In this document: positions 1 to 6,296 of the stretch, in pieces
Layout: every line of letters begins with the position of its first letter
Position numbering within the stretch: position 1 is the first letter of the stretch
NCBI GenBank assembly: GCA_016839955.1
Contig: JAEOTI010000528.1
Location: 1-6,404, forward strand
Source: Candidatus Hodarchaeota archaeon
GTDB lineage: Archaea > Asgardarchaeota > Heimdallarchaeia > Hodarchaeales > YT1-057
Length of the DNA stretch: 6,404 nucleotides
Reading direction: 5' to 3'
The notes under the pieces: model-generated
Told to the model about the DNA's origin: nothing
Database searches by the model: none
The model's input: the letters and a program-made list of their open reading frames with translations, nothing else
Translations under genes and position numbers: made by a program

Positions 1-1465
1 CAAATTCAATGATATTTTCAGTAAAAACGTTAATTTCTTGTTGGTTCTGTTCTGAAATCTTAAAAATTTGAAATATTATTGAGTCTATTTGTTGTTGGCC
101 TTCTGAAAAGTCATAGGAAGGATTCTCCTTTAATTCTTCAATAATTAGTTTCGTTAAAGCAATAATTTGGTCTTTTAGGGGTTTAGGAGGAGATATATAG
201 GGCAATTCCCTTAAAAATGATGTTGCTACAATATTTGATCTATGTAAAACCTTTCTAATCAAATATATGAAAAGATTACTGTTTAATAACCCAAGAGAGT
301 AAAAAATGTCATCACGATCATCAAAAAAGAAGTTTGCGTTTACACCAAATAAATTTCCTATCGGTAAATATGCAGCACTAAATTTTCTTCCAACAGATGA
401 ACAAGTTATTCCTTCTTGGAAAAGGAAACTTCGATTTCGGACAAGATAATCATCAAATTCTCTTTCATATTTCTCAAAATTTTTTTCTATAAAATATGGC
501 GTTTCATAATAATAAGGGCATTTTTTACCAGATTTATAAAATCCAACCCAGTTTGGATCATTTTCTACCTTTTTTCTCCTTTTTAGAAACAATTTATCAT
601 TTCCTGTAGAGATGCCTGTCCCACCTTTCGCAATATTTCCAAAACGGTCTGGAGGATTCTGTATAAGGGCCATTAATTCGTTTGGTATTCCTACGAAGAA
701 TTTTTTATCAGGCATTTTATGGAATTCACGTTGTTTAATTTCTTGTACTTTAGGTGGATTCGTATAGGAATCTTCGTCCGGCAGTCTATCAACTAAACGG
801 ATTGAATTTTCCATTCTAGTGTTATATTCTAAAGGTCCACTTTTTTTCTGAAGTAAAACAATAGCAGTTCTAACATCTGCACCACTTCTATGAAATAATC
901 TCCATGGTGCAAGTGTAATTTCCCTGATACAAACGGAATTTAGGAGATATTCCCTAAATTTCCTATAATACCTATTTGTCATAAATGGATCTTGAATTAT
1001 GAAACAAACAACACCATTTTCTACCACCTGCTCAATGGCATTCACAGTAAAGAGAGAATATAAATTATATAAACCAATGGAGCCGAATTTTTTCTCTAGT
1101 TCAATCTTTTTTTCTTTTATATAGTTGCTTTGACGTCTACTCTTGTATGGTGGGTTCCCAATAATAATATCAAATTGTTCATACTCCGCTAGAAGAGTAT
1201 CTGTAACACGAGTGTTTACTTTTAAATCTTTTACTAAACTAACCCTTTCAGGATTTATATCCTGAGCAGTAATTTGCTCTGGGTTAATACCGCTTTCAAT
1301 TAATGCGTGTACAAAAACACCATCTCCAGTTGATGGGTCAAGTATTTTTGATGATTCACCAAGATATGGACGGATTAGATTTACCATGTATTTTGCAGTC
1401 TTCCATGGAGTACTATATTGTCCATTTTGTCGAATTAACGTTGTGATTGACTTTTTAGTTGTCAA
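1..1465 (-). CDS. gamma-type N6-adenine DNA methyltransferase with TaqI-like recognition domain (3' end missing)
   Basis: The frame is open for 488 codons from a TTG at 1465 to the left edge, so the C-terminus lies outside the window. It probably transfers a methyl group from S-adenosylmethionine to adenine N6 in a specific DNA site. Visible in the translation are motif X (NGQYSTPWKTAKYMV, residues 14-28), the SAM-binding motif I (ILDPSTGDGVF, 41-51), an acidic QDINPE (68-73) and catalytic motif IV (GNPPY, 103-107). From about residue 274 follows a recognition domain that opens with GGTGISTGNDKLF (281-293) and includes LGLLNSNLF (391-399). This order is the gamma class, as in M.TaqI and Eco57I-type enzymes. 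The TTG start is favoured because AGGAG lies 9 bases upstream; the nearby GTG at 1470 meets a stop after two codons. The methylase begins almost directly at motif X, so no N-terminal nuclease is present. Its target site cannot be read from sequence. The family is secure; its role in restriction is inferred. Confidence 0.9.
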   Translation of the reverse strand, partial: MTTKKSITTLIRQNGQYSTPWKTAKYMVNLIRPYLGESSKILDPSTGDGVFVHALIESGINPEQITAQDINPERVSLVKDLKVNTRVTDTLLAEYEQFDIIIGNPPYKSRRQSNYIKEKKIELEKKFGSIGLYNLYSLFTVNAIEQVVENGVVCFIIQDPFMTNRYYRKFREYLLNSVCIREITLAPWRLFHRSGADVRTAIVLLQKKSGPLEYNTRMENSIRLVDRLPDEDSYTNPPKVQEIKQREFHKMPDKKFFVGIPNELMALIQNPPDRFGNIAKGGTGISTGNDKLFLKRRKKVENDPNWVGFYKSGKKCPYYYETPYFIEKNFEKYEREFDDYLVRNRSFLFQEGITCSSVGRKFSAAYLPIGNLFGVNANFFFDDRDDIFYSLGLLNSNLFIYLIRKVLHRSNIVATSFLRELPYISPPKPLKDQIIALTKLIIEELKENPSYDFSEGQQQIDSIIFQIFKISEQNQQEINVFTENIIEF

Positions 1466-1474
1466 ATCACTTAA

Positions 1475-1480
1475 CTCCTA
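1475..1480 (-). promoter_or_regulatory. Shine-Dalgarno overlapping the upstream stop codon (translational coupling)
   Basis: On the minus strand the stop codon TAG of the 798-residue methyltransferase is the first part of TAGGAG. AGGAG then sits 9 bases before the TTG start of the next methyltransferase. This fixes the otherwise weak TTG start and suggests that ribosomes finishing the first gene re-initiate on the second. The two enzymes would then be made together from one transcript. Confidence 0.7.
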
Positions 1481-3874
1481 GAAGTCTAATACAATTTTCT
1501 CTATTTCATCAATTTCGTCTTTTGATATTCCATATAAATCATAAACTAGTTCGTCATTTCTCCGAATGAGGGAATATATCTCTTCTTCAGTGTGGAGACT
1601 CTTTATTCTTCTAGCACTATCGAGTATATTTCTTTTCCTTTTTTTGCTGATTTCACCATTCTTGAGTAAGATACTGAGTTTTTCCACATTAATCTCTATT
1701 TGTTTTACTAGTTCTTTATCAGATCCAGTTTTTGGAATTTTAAAGGGGAGATCAGAGAGATATTTTGGATAAAGCTCTAATTTCTTGGCATCTAATTTTT
1801 TAGCGGTCATCTGAATAAGAAATTCAAAAAGAGCTGAGTTTAATACTCCTAACACAAAATATTCAGTAAAATTTGATTCTTTCTTGAGTACAATTGTTGT
1901 ACAATCAATTGAATGGAATCGCATTTTGTTTTCTATTGCAAAGCGAGGAATAGGTGCTCTATAAGGACATACAATCTTTTGTTTTCTAGAAAAGAAGTCT
2001 TTATTTCTAATTTGGGCAATTTCATACCATTTTGCTAATCCCTTTTTACATTCATAACGAGAAGACAGTTCGTCCTTAAAATTCAATAAGTACTCGTAAA
2101 CTAATGGATATTGGTTTATGTTGGTGTGCCTTTCTACGAGAATTACATATTTTGCTTCCCAACAAACAATAAATGGTAGAATATCAGGTGTTTTGATAAT
2201 TTCTTTGATCAATTCACTTTCTAAAGGGAAAACTCTTTCTTGGTTGTTTGAATCGCTAATGGTTGCAAAAAAACCATTTTCTCCTTTTTGGAGATTTTTG
2301 ATAAAGATTTGGTCTTTTCCTGTATGAAATCCAGTTCCCGTGTGACATACATCTCCTAATCTACCTGATTCTCTTTGAATTCGCTCAATTATTACATTTA
2401 TTTCAAGTGGTACGAGTAACCACTGATGCTCATTTATCTGTTTTTCATTTAAAGTAATATTTTTGAATAAATTACTATTATCTTTCTCTGATTGGTCTAG
2501 AATATTCTCTACAAGGTCCTCAATCGTTATTTTTGTACTTATAAGTCTTGAATAATAAGTGTTAATTTTGTTTAGAGTGTTTTCCCCTTTTCGCCTCATG
2601 AAAATGACTATCACGTTATTACTGATTACATCGAAGAATTTAAACTCTCTAAAATCAATTATATGAGTAATCCAAGAATTTTTTGCACAATATGATCGTA
2701 GTTTTGAGGAGTACCTTGCTTCTAAAAAATATCTGGAGATTAAGAGACCGATAATTCCCTTACCTGGTTTCACTAATTCTAAAGCCCGTGCGACAAAGAA
2801 ATACATTAAATCATTTAACCCAGAGTATATTTCTGGATATAAAACCTTTAAAACGTCTTTTTGGTCTTTGTGGATAGAACCATATCCAATATAAGGAGGA
2901 TTTCCTAAAATGATATCAAATCCTCCATTTTCAATAATTTCAGGTAATTTATCATACCAATGAAAAGGAATTTGTTCCTCAAATAATTCTCTTTCTATCT
3001 TATTTTTGGTAGTAAAATCATCATATTCGTTAATAGAAGAAGAATTCGGTTTTACTAATCCAATAATCGCATTTCCATGTATTAAATTGGAATATTGTAT
3101 TAAATTCTTTAAAAAATCAAGATCAACTTCTTGTAAAAACTGAATTGCTAAAAAAAGTAGTCGAATACGAGCAATGAGCAAAGCCTCTTTATCAATATCA
3201 ATCCCATAAGCACAATTGCGAATAACATCGAGGATTACTCTCTTCTTCGATTCTAGAGTATTATTTTCAAGATTTCGGTTGACTAGTATCCTGACTATTT
3301 CCAAATAGAATGTTCCACAACCTGTTGCAATATCCAGAACTTTGATATCAGTAGAAAACTCTATATCCGCCTTTCTTTTGGAACTCTCAATAATAAAATA
3401 TTGATTAATGGCTTTTTTTGTAATTTTATTGGCAAAAATTATTGGTGTGGAAACTACGCCCTTCGTTTGCCTTCCTTTCTCAAAATTATAAATAATTTCA
3501 AATATATAGGGTGTAATAGTCAGTTTATCACTTTTTCCCCCCTCTTGGATTACCCATCGCCATTTTTCGAAAACTTGGGGTAGAAACTTCTTTTTGAGGG
3601 TGTCTAATGGTATAAAACTTTGATCGATCTTTGAGGGAAACGGGAGAAGGTAATTAAAAACCTTCTCAATATTATTTTCTAATTCTTTAGATAGATCATT
3701 ATTTTTATCGAAATTTCTAATAAATTCACAAAACATTTCACGTTTAAGAAAAATTTCAGTCCATTCTTGAGCTAATGAGCCTTTTTGAAGCATTTTTTCA
3801 ATAAGGAATTGCTTTATCTCGTCAATTAATGCTATATAATTGGTTAGGAAGGCTCTCATTTCCAAATATAACAT
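1478..3874 (-). CDS. gamma-type N6-adenine DNA methyltransferase (Eco57I/TaqI-like), modification component
   Basis: This 798-residue protein is a predicted SAM-dependent adenine-N6 DNA methyltransferase. Residues 1 to about 118 are a mostly helical region I do not recognise. Then come LTITPYIFEIIYNFEKG (118-134) and motif X (KGVVSTP, 138-144), SAM motif I (VLDIATGCGTF, 179-189), GIDIDKEALLIARIRL (224-239) and catalytic motif IV (ILGNPPYIGYG, 322-332). A hydrophobic strand (GIIGLLISRYFLEAR, 373-387) follows. The recognition domain starts near residue 504 with GTGFHTGKDQIF (513-524), continues through CPYRAPIPRFA (636-646) and LGVLNSALFEFL (675-686), and ends in a charged helical tail (about 716-798). 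Typical one-protein type IIG enzymes are about 1000 residues with an N-terminal PD-(D/E)xK nuclease; none is visible here, so it is probably modification-only. ATG 3874 is used as start, but ATG 3859 (residue 6) is an alternative and neither has a clear Shine-Dalgarno. It leads the two-methyltransferase operon and is divergent from purH. Confidence 0.94.
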   Translation of the reverse strand: MLYLEMRAFLTNYIALIDEIKQFLIEKMLQKGSLAQEWTEIFLKREMFCEFIRNFDKNNDLSKELENNIEKVFNYLLPFPSKIDQSFIPLDTLKKKFLPQVFEKWRWVIQEGGKSDKLTITPYIFEIIYNFEKGRQTKGVVSTPIIFANKITKKAINQYFIIESSKRKADIEFSTDIKVLDIATGCGTFYLEIVRILVNRNLENNTLESKKRVILDVIRNCAYGIDIDKEALLIARIRLLFLAIQFLQEVDLDFLKNLIQYSNLIHGNAIIGLVKPNSSSINEYDDFTTKNKIERELFEEQIPFHWYDKLPEIIENGGFDIILGNPPYIGYGSIHKDQKDVLKVLYPEIYSGLNDLMYFFVARALELVKPGKGIIGLLISRYFLEARYSSKLRSYCAKNSWITHIIDFREFKFFDVISNNVIVIFMRRKGENTLNKINTYYSRLISTKITIEDLVENILDQSEKDNSNLFKNITLNEKQINEHQWLLVPLEINVIIERIQRESGRLGDVCHTGTGFHTGKDQIFIKNLQKGENGFFATISDSNNQERVFPLESELIKEIIKTPDILPFIVCWEAKYVILVERHTNINQYPLVYEYLLNFKDELSSRYECKKGLAKWYEIAQIRNKDFFSRKQKIVCPYRAPIPRFAIENKMRFHSIDCTTIVLKKESNFTEYFVLGVLNSALFEFLIQMTAKKLDAKKLELYPKYLSDLPFKIPKTGSDKELVKQIEINVEKLSILLKNGEISKKRKRNILDSARRIKSLHTEEEIYSLIRRNDELVYDLYGISKDEIDEIEKIVLDF

Positions 3875-3970
3875 TTAATGGGGCTTGAAATTTCTTTTTA
3901 GTAACAACCTTTCCCAAAAATGTAATTACCTAATTATTCAAAGTCAGAAAATGGGATTATTTCTTCGATA

Positions 3971-3984
3971 AAAAGTTTATAATT
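3971..3984 (+). promoter_or_regulatory. putative archaeal BRE/TATA promoter of purH
   Basis: A purine-rich stretch AAAAAG leads directly into TTTATAAT (3977-3984), resembling an archaeal BRE plus TATA box. The box centre is about 28-31 bases before the candidate TTG starts at 4009 and 4012. At normal archaeal TATA spacing, transcription would begin at about 4005-4008, giving a leaderless or nearly leaderless mRNA. Read as a bacterial promoter, TATAAT at 3979-3984 would be a -10 box, but no convincing -35 box lies upstream. Confidence 0.45.
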
Positions 3985-4000
3985 GATAGAATTTTAACTT

Positions 4001-4005
4001 GGTGA
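4001..4005 (+). promoter_or_regulatory. Shine-Dalgarno-like GGTGA of purH, containing an in-frame stop
   Basis: GGTGA matches the pyrimidine-rich 3' end of 16S rRNA. Its TGA is in frame with purH, so translation cannot start further upstream. Spacing is 3 bases to the TTG at 4009 and 6 bases to the TTG at 4012, which favours 4012. The site only works if the transcript starts upstream of it, which conflicts with the leaderless reading of the TATA box. Confidence 0.5.
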
Positions 4006-4008
4006 AAG

Positions 4009-5514
4009 TTGTTGGAAAGAAAACAAGGGTTGATCAGTGTTTACGACAAAACTGGAATAATAGATTTTTGTAAGAGGATTTCATCTCATTTTAACCTTAT
4101 TAGTACCGGGAAAACCGCTGATCTTCTGGAATCTTCCAACATTCAAGTTAAAACTGTATCTGATTTCACTAAATACCCCGAAATTTTAGGAGGACGTGTT
4201 AAGACCTTACATCCCAGTATAATGGGAGGAATTCTTGGTAAAAAAGACCAATTTTCAGAAATGCGAAAAATGGAGATACAACCTTTTGGGTTAGTTGTTG
4301 TGAATCTCTATCCATTCCAAAAAACGATTAACCAAACCCATGAACTGTCTGATGCTTTAGAAAATATCGATATTGGAGGTGTTACTCTCCTTCGAGCCGC
4401 AGCTAAAAACTTCCACGAAGTTATTGTAATATGTTCTCCTTTAGATTATGAATCCGTAGCTGAAGCAATAATAAATGAGTCAATCACCCTTGAACAGCGA
4501 AAAGAATTAGCAAAAAAAGCCTTTCTTCATACTGCAAAATACGATGCAGCAATCAGTAGATATTTTGTTGATCTTACTGAAGATGAATTTCCTTCTGATC
4601 TGGTCTTAGATTTTGAAAACCCTCAGGAGTTACGTTATGGGGAAAATTGGCATCAAAAGGCGAAATATTATCTTTTTCCCCAAACAGATCCTTTCTATAA
4701 ACAACTACACGGAAAATTAGTCTCGTTGAATAATCTGTTAGATTTTCAAACAACTACCGGTTTATTTTCAGATTTTGATGAACCAGCTTGTGCGATAATT
4801 AAGCATACCAGCCCTTGTGGTTTTGCAACTACTGACGACGTTGAGACTGCCTTTGATCATGCTTTTGAAACAGACAAACTTTCAGCATTTGGTTCAGCAA
4901 TGGGCTTTAATAGGCCAATTACGGAAGGATTGGCCAAAAAGCTAAACGCGATGTTTGTTGATGCAATCATAGCGCCTAAATATGATGAAGAAGCCTTCAA
5001 AATACTAACAAGAAAAGAAAAAATTGTGCTTTGCGAATATAGAGAACATGAAATTCCACAACAAGCGATCAGAGTGATATGTAATGGTGCTCTAGTGCAA
5101 TCAACGGATAAACATAAACTAACAGAACAAGACCTGAAAGTAGTTACAAAAAAGAAACCCACACCTCAAGAAACAATCGATTTAATCTTTGCGTGGAGAG
5201 TTGTCAAACATGTAAAATCCAATTCTGCTGTCATAAGTACCAGAACACGTACTCTTGGAATTGGAATGGGACAAACCTCAAGGATAGATGCAGTTGAATT
5301 GGCATTAAAACGTGCGAAAGAAAGAGCTAAAGGTGCAGTAATGGCATCAGATGCCTTTTTCCCCTATAGAGACTCGGTGGATGCTGCAGTGCAAAAGGGT
5401 GTTACTGCAATAATCGCACCAGGTGGATCAATTCGAGATAGCGAATCAATTGAAGCAGCAGATGAAGCTGAAATCGCTATGATTTGGACAGGTGTCAGAT
5501 CATTTTTACATTAA
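4009..5514 (+). CDS. purH: bifunctional AICAR formyltransferase / IMP cyclohydrolase PurH
   Basis: This cytosolic enzyme catalyses the last two steps of purine synthesis: AICAR is formylated from 10-formyl-tetrahydrofolate to FAICAR, which is then closed to IMP. The 501-residue length is close to the family norm and both domains are complete. The cyclohydrolase half (about 1-145) shows LISVYDKTGI (8-17), STGKT (32-36), GGRVKTLHP (61-69) and NLYPF (99-103). The transformylase half shows LRYGENWHQKA (208-218), the catalytic Lys265-His266 in IIKHTSPCGFA (263-273), FNRPI, WRVVKHVKSN (396-405), GIGMGQTSR (417-425), ASDAFFPYRD (446-455), PGGSIRD (471-477) and TGVRSFLH at the end. The start is TTG 4009 or, with better Shine-Dalgarno spacing, TTG 4012; an in-frame TGA at 4003 rules out anything earlier. 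It appears to be a single-gene unit with its own promoter. Slight oddities are Trp instead of the usual Pro in GENPHQ and SAMGFNR instead of GGIVAFNR-like sequence. Confidence 0.98.
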   Translation: MLERKQGLISVYDKTGIIDFCKRISSHFNLISTGKTADLLESSNIQVKTVSDFTKYPEILGGRVKTLHPSIMGGILGKKDQFSEMRKMEIQPFGLVVVNLYPFQKTINQTHELSDALENIDIGGVTLLRAAAKNFHEVIVICSPLDYESVAEAIINESITLEQRKELAKKAFLHTAKYDAAISRYFVDLTEDEFPSDLVLDFENPQELRYGENWHQKAKYYLFPQTDPFYKQLHGKLVSLNNLLDFQTTTGLFSDFDEPACAIIKHTSPCGFATTDDVETAFDHAFETDKLSAFGSAMGFNRPITEGLAKKLNAMFVDAIIAPKYDEEAFKILTRKEKIVLCEYREHEIPQQAIRVICNGALVQSTDKHKLTEQDLKVVTKKKPTPQETIDLIFAWRVVKHVKSNSAVISTRTRTLGIGMGQTSRIDAVELALKRAKERAKGAVMASDAFFPYRDSVDAAVQKGVTAIIAPGGSIRDSESIEAADEAEIAMIWTGVRSFLH

Positions 5515-5572
5515 ACTTCTAATGAGGAGCAATTTGATTTAACCTAACATTCAGTATTTTTGGCAACATTGA
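5515..5572. other. convergent junction of purH and the ferritin-like gene, with a possible hairpin
   Basis: Only 58 bases separate the two converging stop codons. A run of five T (5557-5561) on the plus strand could act as a weak archaeal-type terminator for purH. Just after it, GGCAACAT (5562-5569) can pair with ATGTTGTT (5578-5585), including two G-U pairs, around an 8-base loop that overlaps the end of the ferritin-like gene. The T run precedes the hairpin on the plus strand and reads as A on the minus strand, so this is not a classical intrinsic terminator in either direction. Confidence 0.35.
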
Positions 5573-6067
5573 TCAATATGTTGTTCGGAGGGTCTTTTCA
5601 GCAATGTTACTCATTTGCCAAAAAAGATTCCATACTTCTTTCCCTTGTGATGATTCTTGTTTGATCAATTTTACTAAGCTCATGAGAAGAGCGTGATGAC
5701 GTCTTTCTTCACTAAGAAGATATTTTAACAGTTGAGCAACCATTTCATTTTCTATCTTAGTAAAATCAAGAGAATCAAGGATTTTGATTCCTTCCTCTTC
5801 CACTTCTATATGTGATCCAATACGCTTGCCAATCTCATCTTTATCCTGATCACTTAATGACAGATCATCTTCCAAAAGAAGTTTAAGGGCGGTATTTAAA
5901 ATAAGAGAGTGTTGTTTTGAATCCATAATGACAAAAGTCAATAAAGTGTGTATTAATATGTTATTTACGTTTTCTATACTCTTTTCTGCAGCAATTAGCA
6001 TTTTATTTTCAATACCAAGCAGTTTAGTAAGTTCAAATTCAAGATTAGTCTCTTCCAAAGTAATCAA
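5573..6067 (-). CDS. ferritin-like four-helix-bundle protein, probable di-metal binding
   Basis: This 164-residue protein is almost entirely helical with no signal peptide or membrane segment, so it is probably cytosolic. Four amphipathic segments can be placed: A (about 8-32), B (36-66), C (74-99) and D (104-137). They carry candidate metal ligands in ferritin/rubrerythrin-like positions: Asp49 and His53 in MDSKQHSLIL, His86 with Glu88 and Glu90-92 in SHIEVEEEGI, and Glu121 with His124 (an ExxH) in LSEERRHHALL. Such proteins bind iron and act in storage, oxygen or peroxide handling, or electron transfer; which applies here cannot be told. There are no cysteines, so there is no rubredoxin-type centre. 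An in-frame TAA three codons upstream limits the start to TTG 6067 or TTG 6058. GAGGT at 6069-6073 is 1 base from the first and 10 from the second, so 6058 is a real alternative. It stands alone and converges with purH. The fold is fairly likely; the exact function is unknown. Confidence 0.75.
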   Translation of the reverse strand: MITLEETNLEFELTKLLGIENKMLIAAEKSIENVNNILIHTLLTFVIMDSKQHSLILNTALKLLLEDDLSLSDQDKDEIGKRIGSHIEVEEEGIKILDSLDFTKIENEMVAQLLKYLLSEERRHHALLMSLVKLIKQESSQGKEVWNLFWQMSNIAEKTLRTTY

Positions 6068-6296
6068 GACCTCTTAATAATATTTATAATGACTAACACA
6101 TAAGTATCAAGGAATTAAAACATTGACGAAATTATACAATTAAGCATTCTCAACCAGTGAAGATCTTTGGGGTTATCAACTGTTGCTTATTTATAATCAA
6201 ATATTATCAAATCTTTCTTTGTTTAAACTTTTAATCACCTGTCTGGTTTGAGGGTTTAAAAACAAGTACAGCATTTATCAGGATGAGACTGGTAAG
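6068..6296. other. non-coding region before tnpB, possibly containing the left end of the mobile element
   Basis: I find no gene in these 229 bases. Items seen are the TATA-like box for the leftward gene, a bulged inverted repeat CAACCAGT (6151-6158) with ACTGTTG (6179-6185), two near-identical 9-mers TAATCAAAT (6194-6202) and TTATCAAAT (6204-6212) spaced 10 bases apart, and an 8-base palindrome GTTTAAAC (6221-6228). The boundary between host DNA and the mobile element must lie here, but no end sequence can be assigned with confidence. The frame of tnpB has a TGA at 6249-6251, so the gene starts after that. Confidence 0.45.
6081..6089 (-). promoter_or_regulatory. putative TATA box of the ferritin-like gene
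   Basis: On the minus strand TTATAAATA ends 13 bases before TTG 6067 and 22 bases before TTG 6058. With archaeal spacing from the box centre (about 6085), transcription would start near 6058-6060. That is close to the second TTG and downstream of the first, so it supports 6058 as a leaderless start. The surrounding DNA is very AT-rich, so a chance match is possible. Confidence 0.35.

Larger units (their letters stand above)
3875..4008. other. divergent intergenic region between the methyltransferase operon and purH
   Basis: These 134 bases must hold the start signals for both directions. The plus-strand side has a good TATA-like box close to purH. The minus-strand side has only weak AT-rich candidates (for example TTACTAAAA near 3896-3904, about 26 bases before ATG 3874). 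There is a perfect 8-base palindrome GTAATTAC at 3922-3929 near the middle, and short inverted arms TCCCA (3912-3916) and TGGGA (3952-3956). All are short enough to be chance in AT-rich DNA. No coding frame or RNA gene is seen. Confidence 0.5.

Noticed and set aside
1465..1470. GTG at 1470 as the start of the second methyltransferase
   Set aside because: GTG ATT is followed at once by TGA; the TTG at 1465 is in the correct frame and well spaced from AGGAG.
1566..1772. Plus-strand open frame of 68 codons inside the larger methyltransferase
   Set aside because: It lies wholly antisense to a strongly supported gene and shows no recognisable domain; its hydrophobic composition comes from the reverse of A-rich Lys/Glu codons.
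2118..2327. Plus-strand open frame of 69 codons inside the larger methyltransferase
   Set aside because: Antisense shadow of the methyltransferase recognition domain with no motif of its own.
3401..3583. Plus-strand open frame of 60 codons inside the larger methyltransferase
   Set aside because: Antisense shadow of the region leading up to motif X and the start of the methylase domain; no support as a gene.
1..3874. BREX (PglX) or type I (HsdM/HsdS) assignment of the methyltransferases
   Set aside because: The genes carry their own TaqI-like recognition domains, are shorter than PglX, and no hsdS-, pglZ- or brxC-like gene is visible in the window.
4857..5162. Minus-strand open frame of 101 codons inside purH
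   Set aside because: It is antisense to the conserved transformylase domain, and the purH reading frame is certain.
6221..6228. GTTTAAAC palindrome as an element end or attachment site
   Set aside because: An 8-base palindrome made largely of A and T is expected by chance, and it has no flanking extension.
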